From positions 62,001 through 126,000 of the forward strand of contig OZ244147.1 of the NCBI GenBank assembly GCA_965216105.1: a stretch of DNA of 64,000 nt. Reading direction: 5' to 3'. The notes under the pieces are model-generated. The model made no database searches and had not been told where the DNA came from. It saw only the letters and a list, made by a program, of their open reading frames with translations. A program made the translations under genes and the position numbers. Shown here one piece after another: positions 22,587 through 30,068 of this stretch. The stretch comes from JAALLB01 sp017643495 (GTDB lineage: Bacteria > Pseudomonadota > Alphaproteobacteria > Rhizobiales > Rhizobiaceae). Every line of letters begins with the position of its first letter. Positions within the stretch are counted from its first letter, which is position 1.

Positions 22587-24176
22587 CTATCCAGCCAGAG
22601 GTGCTGCATCCAGAACGTCGGAGTCCACATGTGCTTCGAAACGGGCAAAGTTGTCCGTGAACATGCCGACCAGTTTTCTGGCCTGGTCATCATAGGCTTG
22701 CGGGTTGTCCCAGGTCGTACGCGGCTCAAGGATAGCAGAATCCACACCGGGCACGGTTTGGGGAACCATAAAACCAAAATTGGCATCCTTGCGGAAATCG
22801 GCATCGTTGAGCGAACCATCCAGCGCAGCAGAAAGCAGCGTACGGGTTGCCTTGATCGGCATGCGTGATCCTTCTCCGTACGGTCCGCCGGTCCAGCCGG
22901 TATTGACCAGCCAGCAATCAACATTGTGCCTGGCGATGAGGTCGCGCAACAAGTTGCCGTATTCAGAAGGATGGCGCGGCATGAACGGCGCGCCGAAACA
23001 GGTCGAGAATGTTGCCTGCGTCCCGCTGACACCCTTTTCCGTACCGGCCACCTTGGCAGTATAGCCAGACAGAAAATGGTACATGGCCTGGGCAGGTGTC
23101 AGTTTGGCAATCGGAGGAAGAACACCAAAGGCATCTGCTGTCAGCATGATGATGTTTTTTGGGTGGGGCGCGGTACCCGTATCCGAGGCATTGGGAATGT
23201 AGTCAATCGGATAGGCGCATCGACCATTTTCCGTAAGAGAGCCGTCATCGAAATCGGGTACGCGCTTTTCATCCAGCACCACATTTTCCAGCACTGTGCC
23301 AAACCGTTGTGTCGTTGCATAAATCTCGGGTTCGGATTCAGCGGAAAGACGGATGGTCTTGGCATAGCAACCGCCTTCGAAGTTGAAGATGCCGTCTTCG
23401 TTCCAGCCATGCTCATCATCGCCCAGAAGCGTTCGCGAGGCATCGGCCGAAAGTGTCGTTTTGCCGGTGCCGGAAAGACCAAAGAACACCGCACTGTTGC
23501 CAGCTTCATCATGATTGGCTGAACAGTGCATGGGCATGATGCCGGAAGCAGGAAGCAGAAAGTTGAGATATGAAAAGACTGATTTTTTCATTTCCCCGGC
23601 ATAGGAAGTGCCTCCGATAAGAACGAGCTTCTTGTCAAAGTCACAGGCAATCACCGTTTCGCTTCTGCAACCGTGTTTTTCCGGGTCTGCGTTGAAGCCA
23701 GGAAGGTCAATAACGGTGAAACCGGGCTGGAAACCTTCAAGGGTCGAGGCATCGGGACGGATCAGGAGGTGTCTGATAAACAGTGCATGCCAGGCCTTTT
23801 CACAAACCACACGCACATTCAGGGTCGTGGACGCATCCGCTCCTCCCTGCAGGTCCTGGACGAAGAGTTCACGACCATTGGCATATGCCATCATGTCAGC
23901 TTGCAGACGGTCAAAGGAGGATTGCTCCATGTCCTTCATGTTGTCCCACCATACGGTATCGTCGGTGACTGCGTTACGGACAATGAACCGGTCCTGTGCA
24001 GAGCGCCCTGTATGCTTGCCTGTCACAACAGAAAAGGCGCCCTTGTCGGTCAGTTTGCCTTCGTTTCTGGCAATGGCAGCTTCATAAAGAGCGGGATTGC
24101 CGAAGTTCGCATGAATTTGTCCCGGCTCCTGCATGCCCAAAGACCGCAAATGTGCCGTGATTTTTTCGTTGCTCAT
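22587..24176 (-). CDS. pckA: Phosphoenolpyruvate carboxykinase (ATP)
   Basis: PckA converts oxaloacetate and ATP to PEP, CO2 and ADP at the entry to gluconeogenesis. The 529-aa product has the kinase-1a P-loop FFGLSGTGKTTLSADASR at about residues 231-248, the downstream LLGDDEHGW metal site, and IGGTSYAGEMKKS with substrate-binding residues. The length matches the family. A GTG 12 bases upstream, directly behind GGCAGGAG, is an alternative start. It is divergent from chvI-chvG; in Rhizobiales this adjacency is conserved, and ChvI has been reported to influence pckA expression. Confidence 0.96.
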   Translation of the reverse strand: MSNEKITAHLRSLGMQEPGQIHANFGNPALYEAAIARNEGKLTDKGAFSVVTGKHTGRSAQDRFIVRNAVTDDTVWWDNMKDMEQSSFDRLQADMMAYANGRELFVQDLQGGADASTTLNVRVVCEKAWHALFIRHLLIRPDASTLEGFQPGFTVIDLPGFNADPEKHGCRSETVIACDFDKKLVLIGGTSYAGEMKKSVFSYLNFLLPASGIMPMHCSANHDEAGNSAVFFGLSGTGKTTLSADASRTLLGDDEHGWNEDGIFNFEGGCYAKTIRLSAESEPEIYATTQRFGTVLENVVLDEKRVPDFDDGSLTENGRCAYPIDYIPNASDTGTAPHPKNIIMLTADAFGVLPPIAKLTPAQAMYHFLSGYTAKVAGTEKGVSGTQATFSTCFGAPFMPRHPSEYGNLLRDLIARHNVDCWLVNTGWTGGPYGEGSRMPIKATRTLLSAALDGSLNDADFRKDANFGFMVPQTVPGVDSAILEPRTTWDNPQAYDDQARKLVGMFTDNFARFEAHVDSDVLDAAPLAG

Positions 24177-24489
24177 GATAGTACTCACGCTCCTGCCCTG
24201 TGATCATCGCCCATCTGCCCCGGGAACAGATGAATGGCGCTTCTTAACGTCACGAACCGTAAATTTCCACTCCTATATTGGTATTAGTGATTTTGGGTAA
24301 ACAACGGCGCCATATTGTGGAAAGGTTGGCCCTGAAACCATTTTGCGGCGAACAGTCGGGCCCTTCCCCGGAGGCCCACGCCACAATTTCTACTCATTTC
24401 TGGAGCCAATGCATCGAAAAACAACTTCAATTCCTGTATCAGGAACAGAAGCCATGGCTTTGGCATTTCAAAGTACGGAGACGATTTCC
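24177..24489. promoter_or_regulatory. Divergent intergenic region, pckA / chvI
   Basis: About 313 bases lie between the two start codons and should hold both promoters. The part from 24343 stays open in the ChvI frame, but the encoded residues do not look conserved. I see no clean palindrome or recognisable -35/-10 pair. Binding sites for ChvI would be expected here. Confidence 0.45.
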
Positions 24490-25197
24490 ATGCCGACAAT
24501 CGCACTGGTTGATGATGACCGCAACATTCTTACCTCGGTTTCGATTGCCCTTGAATCCGAAGGATACAAGGTTGAGACCTATACTGACGGTGCATCTGCC
24601 CTTGAAGGTCTGAACACCAAACGGCCGGATCTGGCGATTTTTGATATCAAGATGCCACGCATGGACGGAATGGAACTGTTGCGCAGGCTGCGCCAGACAT
24701 CTGATCTTCCGGTTATTTTCCTGACATCGAAGGATGAAGAGATCGATGAGTTGTTTGGCCTCAAGATGGGAGCTGACGATTTCATAAAGAAACCCTTTTC
24801 CCAGCGGCTTCTGGTCGAGCGGGTAAAGGCAGTCTTGCGACGGGCAAGCGCCCTGCCGGACAATCCGGGCACCAAGGGAGCAGAAACCTCTGCCAAGACA
24901 CTCGAGCGGGGCCGTCTTGTAATGGATCAGGAACGTCATACCTGTACCTGGAAAGGCAAACCCGTTACGCTAACAGTCACGGAATTTCTTATCCTGTTTG
25001 CACTGGCCCAGCGCCCGGGTGTCGTGAAAAGCCGGGACTCCCTCATGGATGCTGCCTATGACGATCAGGTGTATGTTGATGACCGTACAATTGACAGCCA
25101 CATCAAGCGGCTTCGCAAGAAATTCAAGGTACAGGATGACAGTTTCGACATGATCGAAACCCTTTATGGTGTTGGATACCGCTTCCGGGAGGCATAA
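24490..25197 (+). CDS. chvI: Response regulator ChvI
   Basis: This 235-aa OmpR-family regulator is the partner of ChvG. The sequence MPTIALVDDDRNILTSVSIA is nearly invariant in Rhizobiales ChvI. It has the phospho-acceptor Asp52 (FDIKMPRMDGMELL) and the signature LTSKDEEIDELFGLKMGADD, and ends in a winged-helix DNA-binding domain (TVTEFLILFALAQRPGVVKS). The ATG at 24490 is preceded by CGGAG. The ExoR-ChvG-ChvI system controls acid response, exopolysaccharide, motility and host association in rhizobia, Agrobacterium and Brucella. It is the first gene of a chvI-chvG-hprK-EIIA-HPr run. Confidence 0.95.
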   Translation: MPTIALVDDDRNILTSVSIALESEGYKVETYTDGASALEGLNTKRPDLAIFDIKMPRMDGMELLRRLRQTSDLPVIFLTSKDEEIDELFGLKMGADDFIKKPFSQRLLVERVKAVLRRASALPDNPGTKGAETSAKTLERGRLVMDQERHTCTWKGKPVTLTVTEFLILFALAQRPGVVKSRDSLMDAAYDDQVYVDDRTIDSHIKRLRKKFKVQDDSFDMIETLYGVGYRFREA

Positions 25198-25202
25198 AAC
25201 GG

Positions 25203-27023
25203 TTGCTCCAAAAGGCATCAGAAACCGGGCAGGAAACGCAAGGCAGCCAACCAGAGGCAGATGCCGGCATGCAACCAATGCATGCCGATTTGAATGATGA
25301 AACCGGGCCCCGGCGCAAGAGCCTTTTGTCGCGGTCCTTCCGAAGTGTCCGGCTGACACTTTTTTCATCACTTACCCGGCGCATTGTCTTTCTCAATCTC
25401 GCGGCCCTGGCAGTCCTGCTTGCGACAATCCTCTACATGAACCAGTTCCGCGAAGGACTGATCGATTCCAAGATTGAAAGCCTGCTGACACAAGGCCGGA
25501 TCATCGCCAGCGCGATAGCAGGGTCCGCGACAGCCAGTCCCGACGCGATTACCATCGACCCTGAAAAACTGCTTGAACTGAAAGCGGGTGAAAGCCTTCA
25601 ACCGCGGCTCGATCCGCTTGTCAATTTCCGGTATCCGATCAACCCGGAACAGGTTGCCCCGGTGCTCCAGGCATTGATCAAGCCGACCCATACACGGGCC
25701 AGGATTTATGATCCTGATGGCATTTTGACCCTGGATTCGAGGAACCTGTATGCCGGTGGCCAGATTTTGCGCTACGACCTGCCAGCCATCGGCGAAACCG
25801 AGGATATCTGGTCTTCAAAATATCTCGGATACCTGCTCAACCGGCTTTTGCAACGCGAGGAGCTGCCTGTCTACCGAGACCTGACCGGCCCCGGAACGCA
25901 ATATCCGGAAGTCCAGGCTGCACTGACAGGTGCGCCGACCCCGATCGTGCGGCAGACTGTTGACGGCAAACTCACCGTATCTGTGGCTGTGCCGATCCAG
26001 CGGTTCCGCGCCGTGCTCGGTGTATTGCTGCTCTCAACGGAAGGCGACGATATTGACCGGATTGTTCGTGAAGAACGGCTGGCCATCCTTCGCATTTTTC
26101 TGGTCGCTGCAATTGTCACCTTTGTTCTCTCAGCCTTGCTGGCCAGCACGATTGCCAGCCCGTTGCGCAAACTTTCCGAAGCAGCAAAGCGCGTCAAGCG
26201 GGGCGTCAAGTCACGCGTAAGCATACCTGACTTCTCTGCCCGTCAGGACGAAGTGGGCAATCTCTCCGTTTCGATCCGTGACATGACCGAATCCCTTTAC
26301 CAGCGGATCGAGGCAATCGAGAGCTTTGCTGCCGATGTCAGCCATGAGTTGAAGAATCCGCTCACTTCCCTTCGCAGTGCCGTGGAAACGCTGCCACTTG
26401 CCAAAACAGATGATTCTCGCAAGCGTTTGCTTGATGTAATCCAGCACGATGTGAAGCGGCTTGACCGGCTGATTACCGACATATCGGATGCCTCGCGTCT
26501 CGATGCCGACCTCGTGCGCGATCATGCCGAAACAATTGATCTCGCCGAACTCGTCAACAATATTGTTGAAGCCAGCCGTGAGGTGCGCCGCCACAAGAAA
26601 AGTGCTGAAATCGAATGCAAGGTGCTGCGAACAGGATTTGGAAAGCGCGGCTATCCGGTCGCCGGACACGATACCCGGCTGGGACAGGTCATCAACAACC
26701 TGATTGATAATGCGGCATCCTTCGTGCCCGAAAGTAATGGAAAGGTATCCATTGAACTTCAACGCGATGCAAAGTCGATTTTCCTGATGGTTGAAGACAA
26801 TGGTCCGGGCGTTCAGGCCGAAAATGTAGACCGCATATTTGAGCGGTTTTACACCGACCGGCCAGAGTCGGAAGGGTTTGGACAGAATTCCGGCCTTGGC
26901 CTTTCCATCAGCAGGCAAATCATAGAAGCCCATGCAGGCACGATTACCGTAAAAAACCGTACTGACGGTCAAACGGGGGCTCGTTTCACTGTAGTTCTGC
27001 CCGCTGACGACAAAAATGGCTGA
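25203..27023 (+). CDS. chvG: Sensor histidine kinase ChvG
   Basis: The 606-aa inner-membrane kinase has a cytoplasmic tail, TM1 (about 60-80, FSSLTRRIVFLNLAALAVLL), a periplasmic sensor region of about 210 residues, TM2 (about 295-318), and HAMP. HisKA follows with phospho-His381 (ADVSHELKNPLTSL), and then an ATPase domain (NLIDNAASF, DNGPGV, GLGLSIS). FSSLTRRIVFLNL and MNQFREGLIDSKIESL are typical of ChvG/ExoS. The TTG at 25203 has GGAGG 10 bases upstream; the ATGs at 25269 and 25278 are alternatives. The gap to chvI is 5 bases. In relatives the periplasmic ExoR inhibits this kinase. Confidence 0.94.
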   Translation: MLQKASETGQETQGSQPEADAGMQPMHADLNDETGPRRKSLLSRSFRSVRLTLFSSLTRRIVFLNLAALAVLLATILYMNQFREGLIDSKIESLLTQGRIIASAIAGSATASPDAITIDPEKLLELKAGESLQPRLDPLVNFRYPINPEQVAPVLQALIKPTHTRARIYDPDGILTLDSRNLYAGGQILRYDLPAIGETEDIWSSKYLGYLLNRLLQREELPVYRDLTGPGTQYPEVQAALTGAPTPIVRQTVDGKLTVSVAVPIQRFRAVLGVLLLSTEGDDIDRIVREERLAILRIFLVAAIVTFVLSALLASTIASPLRKLSEAAKRVKRGVKSRVSIPDFSARQDEVGNLSVSIRDMTESLYQRIEAIESFAADVSHELKNPLTSLRSAVETLPLAKTDDSRKRLLDVIQHDVKRLDRLITDISDASRLDADLVRDHAETIDLAELVNNIVEASREVRRHKKSAEIECKVLRTGFGKRGYPVAGHDTRLGQVINNLIDNAASFVPESNGKVSIELQRDAKSIFLMVEDNGPGVQAENVDRIFERFYTDRPESEGFGQNSGLGLSISRQIIEAHAGTITVKNRTDGQTGARFTVVLPADDKNG

Positions 27024-27028
27024 TTGTT

Positions 27029-27472
27029 GTGTCACATTTTGCGCGAAACCATCATTGCTGCGTTATCAATCTGGACGGTAACGGCATACTGATCGAAGGA
27101 GAATCAGGAAGCGGCAAAACCTCATTGATGATGGGCCTTCTGGAAAGGGCCAGGGTCGAGAATATTCCCGCCTCTTTCATCTGTGATGATCAGGCGATGC
27201 TTACGGTCAATGGGGAAGCGCTCATTGCGGAAGCCCCCGAGATGATTGCCGGCAAGGCCGAATTGCCCGGCCACGGAATAATCCAGATGCCCCATTGCGG
27301 CTCCACAACCATCAAACAGGTCTTCCGTCTCGTTCCAGACGAAATGGTGGAAAGAATGCCTCAACCGGACTTCAGCAGTCATCTTGGCCGACCTTTACCC
27401 CTGACCATGTTGCCCGAGCGCCATGAGAACCGTTCGGTGCGGATAGTTTTCGCAGCTTTGCAACTGATATGA
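27029..27472 (+). CDS. hprK: Short HPr kinase/phosphorylase
   Basis: The 147-aa product is the truncated alphaproteobacterial form of HPr kinase, which phosphorylates HPr on its regulatory serine. It has the P-loop EGESGSGKTSLM near residues 23-34 and the Asp-Asp of the catalytic region (FICDDQAM). It lacks the N-terminal domain of the Firmicutes enzyme, as is usual in Rhizobiales. The start is GTG, 5 bases after the chvG stop. The C-terminal half (GCGSTTIKQ-like HCGSTTIKQVF, then a divergent tail) is less conserved than the P-loop. It is co-transcribed with the PTS genes that follow. Confidence 0.88.
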   Translation: MSHFARNHHCCVINLDGNGILIEGESGSGKTSLMMGLLERARVENIPASFICDDQAMLTVNGEALIAEAPEMIAGKAELPGHGIIQMPHCGSTTIKQVFRLVPDEMVERMPQPDFSSHLGRPLPLTMLPERHENRSVRIVFAALQLI

Positions 27473-27551
27473 CCAGAAAACACTCATTTTTCTTGCGATG
27501 TGAGTGAAATGCCTTGAAAGTGGCACGAGACAGCCACTTTGGAAGAATCGC

Positions 27552-27956
27552 ATGATTGGAATTGTACTGGTCACCCATGGCAATCTTGCCGGAGAGTTCC
27601 GCAAGGCACTTGAACATGTCGTTGGCCCCCAGGACAATCTTGAAACGATCAGCATTGAAGCTGACGACGACATGGAGATCCGCCGTGCAGATGTGGCCAA
27701 GGCAGTGCGGACAGTGGATACCGGTGCCGGGGTCATCATCCTGACAGACCTGTTTGGTGGCACACCCAGCAACATGGCCATATCCATGATGCAGGGCGAC
27801 ACCATCGAAGTGATTGCCGGCATCAACCTGCCCATGCTGGTCAAGCTCGCCAGCCTGCGCAGCAACAATTCAATTCTGGAGACTGCTGAAAAAGCACAGG
27901 AAGCCGGCAGGAAATACATACATGTAGCCAGCAAGGTGTTGCAGGGCGGGGAGTAG
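27552..27956 (+). CDS. manX: PTS EIIA component, mannose family
   Basis: This 134-aa EIIA-Man-type protein has the active-site His9 (MIGIVLVTHGNLA) and the conserved DLFGGTPSNMA. Alphaproteobacteria usually lack matching PTS permeases, so this protein works as a regulatory phosphoacceptor rather than in sugar uptake. The frame is open to 27504, but the ATG at 27552 gives the family N-terminus. Its stop lies 2 bases before the HPr start, showing tight coupling. Together with hprK and ptsH it forms the incomplete PTS that in relatives influences ChvG/ChvI signalling and carbon/nitrogen regulation. Confidence 0.92.
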   Translation: MIGIVLVTHGNLAGEFRKALEHVVGPQDNLETISIEADDDMEIRRADVAKAVRTVDTGAGVIILTDLFGGTPSNMAISMMQGDTIEVIAGINLPMLVKLASLRSNNSILETAEKAQEAGRKYIHVASKVLQGGE

Positions 27957-27958
27957 GT

Positions 27959-28237
27959 TTGGCAGACACGATTTCCCGCGTTCTTAAAATTTCCAATGAA
28001 CGGGGTCTGCATGCCCGTGCATCCGCCAAGTTTGTCAAATGTGCTGAAACCTTTGATGCAAGACTTTCGGTCAGCAAGGACGGGCATGTTGTAGGCGGCA
28101 CGTCAATCATGGGCTTGATGATGCTTGCGGCATCCAAGGGAAGCCAGATTCACGTCACAGCCAGCGGGCCGGAGGCCGAGCAGGCACTAAGCGCCATTGA
28201 AGAGCTGATATACCGGAAGTTCGATGAAGATGCCTGA
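27959..28237 (+). CDS. ptsH: PTS phosphocarrier HPr
   Basis: The 92-aa HPr carries the phosphoryl group from enzyme I to EIIA. It has active-site His18 (NERGLHARAS) and the regulatory serine targeted by HPr kinase, Ser49 (GTSIMGLMMLAAS). Both sites are present, so dual control by EI and HprK is expected. The start is TTG behind GCGGGGAG. It closes the chvI-chvG-hprK-EIIA-HPr run. A weak TGCAAC/GTTGCA hairpin follows at 28239-28257, without a T-tract. Confidence 0.94.
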   Translation: MADTISRVLKISNERGLHARASAKFVKCAETFDARLSVSKDGHVVGGTSIMGLMMLAASKGSQIHVTASGPEAEQALSAIEELIYRKFDEDA

Positions 28238-28280
28238 ATGCAACTTCTTGCGTTGCAGGCTGTTTACCATGCTTGACCCA

Positions 28281-28306
28281 ATCATATAAAGAAATCTTTA
28301 TATGAT
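28281..28306. promoter_or_regulatory. Palindromic operator upstream of ahcY
   Basis: ATCATATAAAGA (28281-28292) and TCTTTATATGAT (28295-28306) are perfect 12-bp inverted arms around AA. The site lies about 120 bases before the ahcY start. AT-rich palindromes of this kind precede SAM-cycle genes in many proteobacteria and are bound by ArsR-family, SAH-responsive regulators of the SahR type. The assignment here is inference. Confidence 0.7.
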
Positions 28307-28427
28307 ATTGCGAAAACGGCTTTCGGCTGTTATGGGTGGCGCAAGATCAACCGGCGTGCCGGGTGTGATGCCTTGCATCGATACCGGTCCAGATACCTGT
28401 TCAAGCTTATCCCGAAAAGGAAACGAG

Positions 28428-29861
28428 ATGCCTGACTTCACCGATTACATCGTGAAAGATATTTCCCTTGCTGATTATGGTCGCAAGGAAATCGACATTG
28501 CAGAGACGGAAATGCCCGGCCTGATGGCCATTCGTGAGGAATTCGGCTCCTCCAAACCGCTTCGCGGAGCGAAAATCGCCGGCTCGCTGCATATGACCAT
28601 CCAGACAGCTGTCCTGATCGAAACCCTTACGCATCTTGGGGCAGACGTTCGCTGGGCGTCATGCAATATCTATTCAACACAGGACCATGCCGCTGCTGCA
28701 ATTGCTGCAGGTGGAACCCCGGTCTTTGCAACAAAGGGCGAAACCCTCGAAGAATACTGGGATTATGCTGACCGGATATTCCATTTCCCGAGTGATGAGC
28801 AGGAAAGCAATTCGGCACCCAGCCTCGGCACGGCCAATCTCATTCTGGACGATGGTGGTGATGCCACCATGTATATCCTGCTTGGCGCACGCGTTGAGAA
28901 CGGCGAAACCGGACTGATTGAAAACCCCGGTTCCGAAGAAGAAGAATACCTGTTTGCCCAGATCAAGAAACGCCTGAAAGCCTCGCCGGGCTGGTTCACC
29001 CAACAGCGTGATGCGCTTCAAGGTGTATCAGAGGAAACCACAACCGGTGTTCACAGGCTGTACCAGCTTGTCGAGCAGGGACTTCTTCCGTTTCCTGCCA
29101 TCAACGTCAATGACTCGGTTACCAAATCGAAATTTGACAACAAGTACGGGTGCAAGGAATCACTGGTCGACGGCATTCGCCGTGCAACGGACACAATGAT
29201 GGCCGGCAAAACCGCTGTCGTGTGCGGTTATGGCGATGTGGGCAAGGGTTCTGCCGCCTCCCTTCGCGGGGCAGGCGCGCGCGTAAAGATTACCGAGATT
29301 GACCCGATCTGTGCACTTCAGGCAGCCATGGACGGATATGAGGTGACAACGCTTGAGGATACCGTTTCCGATGCGGACATTTTCATTACCACTACCGGTA
29401 ACAAGGACATTATCCGCATTGAACACATGCGCGAAATGAAAGACATGGCCATCGTCGGCAATATCGGTCACTTTGACAATGAAATTCAGGTTTCTGCCCT
29501 CAAAAACCACAAATGGACGAACATCAAGGACCAGGTGGACATGATCGAGATGCCTTCTGGCAACCGCATGATTCTCCTGTCCCAGGGCCGATTGCTCAAC
29601 CTTGGCAACGCGACGGGTCATCCTTCATTTGTAATGTCGGCGTCCTTTACCAACCAGGTACTTGCCCAGATCGAACTCTGGACCAAGGGAAGCGAATACG
29701 AGAACAAGGTTTACATTTTGCCGAAACATCTTGATGAGAAGGTCGCAAGGCTGCATCTGGAGAAAATCGGTGTCAAATTGACCGAGCTTACAAAAGAACA
29801 GGCAGACTATATCGGTGTCACCACCGAGGGCCCTTACAAGCCGGAACACTACAGGTATTAA
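28428..29861 (+). CDS. ahcY: Adenosylhomocysteinase
   Basis: AhcY hydrolyses S-adenosylhomocysteine to adenosine and homocysteine with bound NAD+, removing the product inhibitor of methyltransferases. The 477-aa protein has the substrate segment LHMTIQTAVLIETL, SCNIYSTQDHAAAAIA, NVNDSVTKSKFDN with the catalytic Lys/Asp, the NAD motif VCGYGDVGKGSA, and the C-terminal KPEHYRY lid. The frame is open to 28302, but the ATG at 28428 follows AAAAGGAAA and gives the usual N-terminus. A strong palindrome upstream suggests dedicated control. A clear intrinsic terminator follows. Confidence 0.97.
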   Translation: MPDFTDYIVKDISLADYGRKEIDIAETEMPGLMAIREEFGSSKPLRGAKIAGSLHMTIQTAVLIETLTHLGADVRWASCNIYSTQDHAAAAIAAGGTPVFATKGETLEEYWDYADRIFHFPSDEQESNSAPSLGTANLILDDGGDATMYILLGARVENGETGLIENPGSEEEEYLFAQIKKRLKASPGWFTQQRDALQGVSEETTTGVHRLYQLVEQGLLPFPAINVNDSVTKSKFDNKYGCKESLVDGIRRATDTMMAGKTAVVCGYGDVGKGSAASLRGAGARVKITEIDPICALQAAMDGYEVTTLEDTVSDADIFITTTGNKDIIRIEHMREMKDMAIVGNIGHFDNEIQVSALKNHKWTNIKDQVDMIEMPSGNRMILLSQGRLLNLGNATGHPSFVMSASFTNQVLAQIELWTKGSEYENKVYILPKHLDEKVARLHLEKIGVKLTELTKEQADYIGVTTEGPYKPEHYRY

Positions 29862-29890
29862 TTACCACTGTATAAACCACAATATATGGT

Positions 29891-29927
29891 AGCCGGAGCC
29901 TTGACATTTGCTCCGGCTATTTTTTTG
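29891..29927 (+). terminator. Terminator of ahcY
   Basis: AGCCGGAGC (29891-29899) pairs with GCTCCGGCT (29910-29918) around a 10-base loop, followed by ATTTTTTT. It is a classic intrinsic terminator. Confidence 0.9.
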
Positions 29928-30068
29928 CGTGCCGCACTTCTCGCAGAATCGCTAATTGTTTAATGTATAGAGAATCAACATGACCCGCATTACCGGGATG
30001 AAACCGGAGAAAATGCAGGCAAAAGGGCAGGGCAGTCTGGTTAATCGAGCGGCGAGAGGACCGAAGAC

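Noticed and set aside
28238..28427. Possible SAH or SAM riboswitch before ahcY
   Set aside because: I could not fit the leader to a known riboswitch consensus by eye. The palindrome explains regulation more simply. A covariance-model scan would decide.
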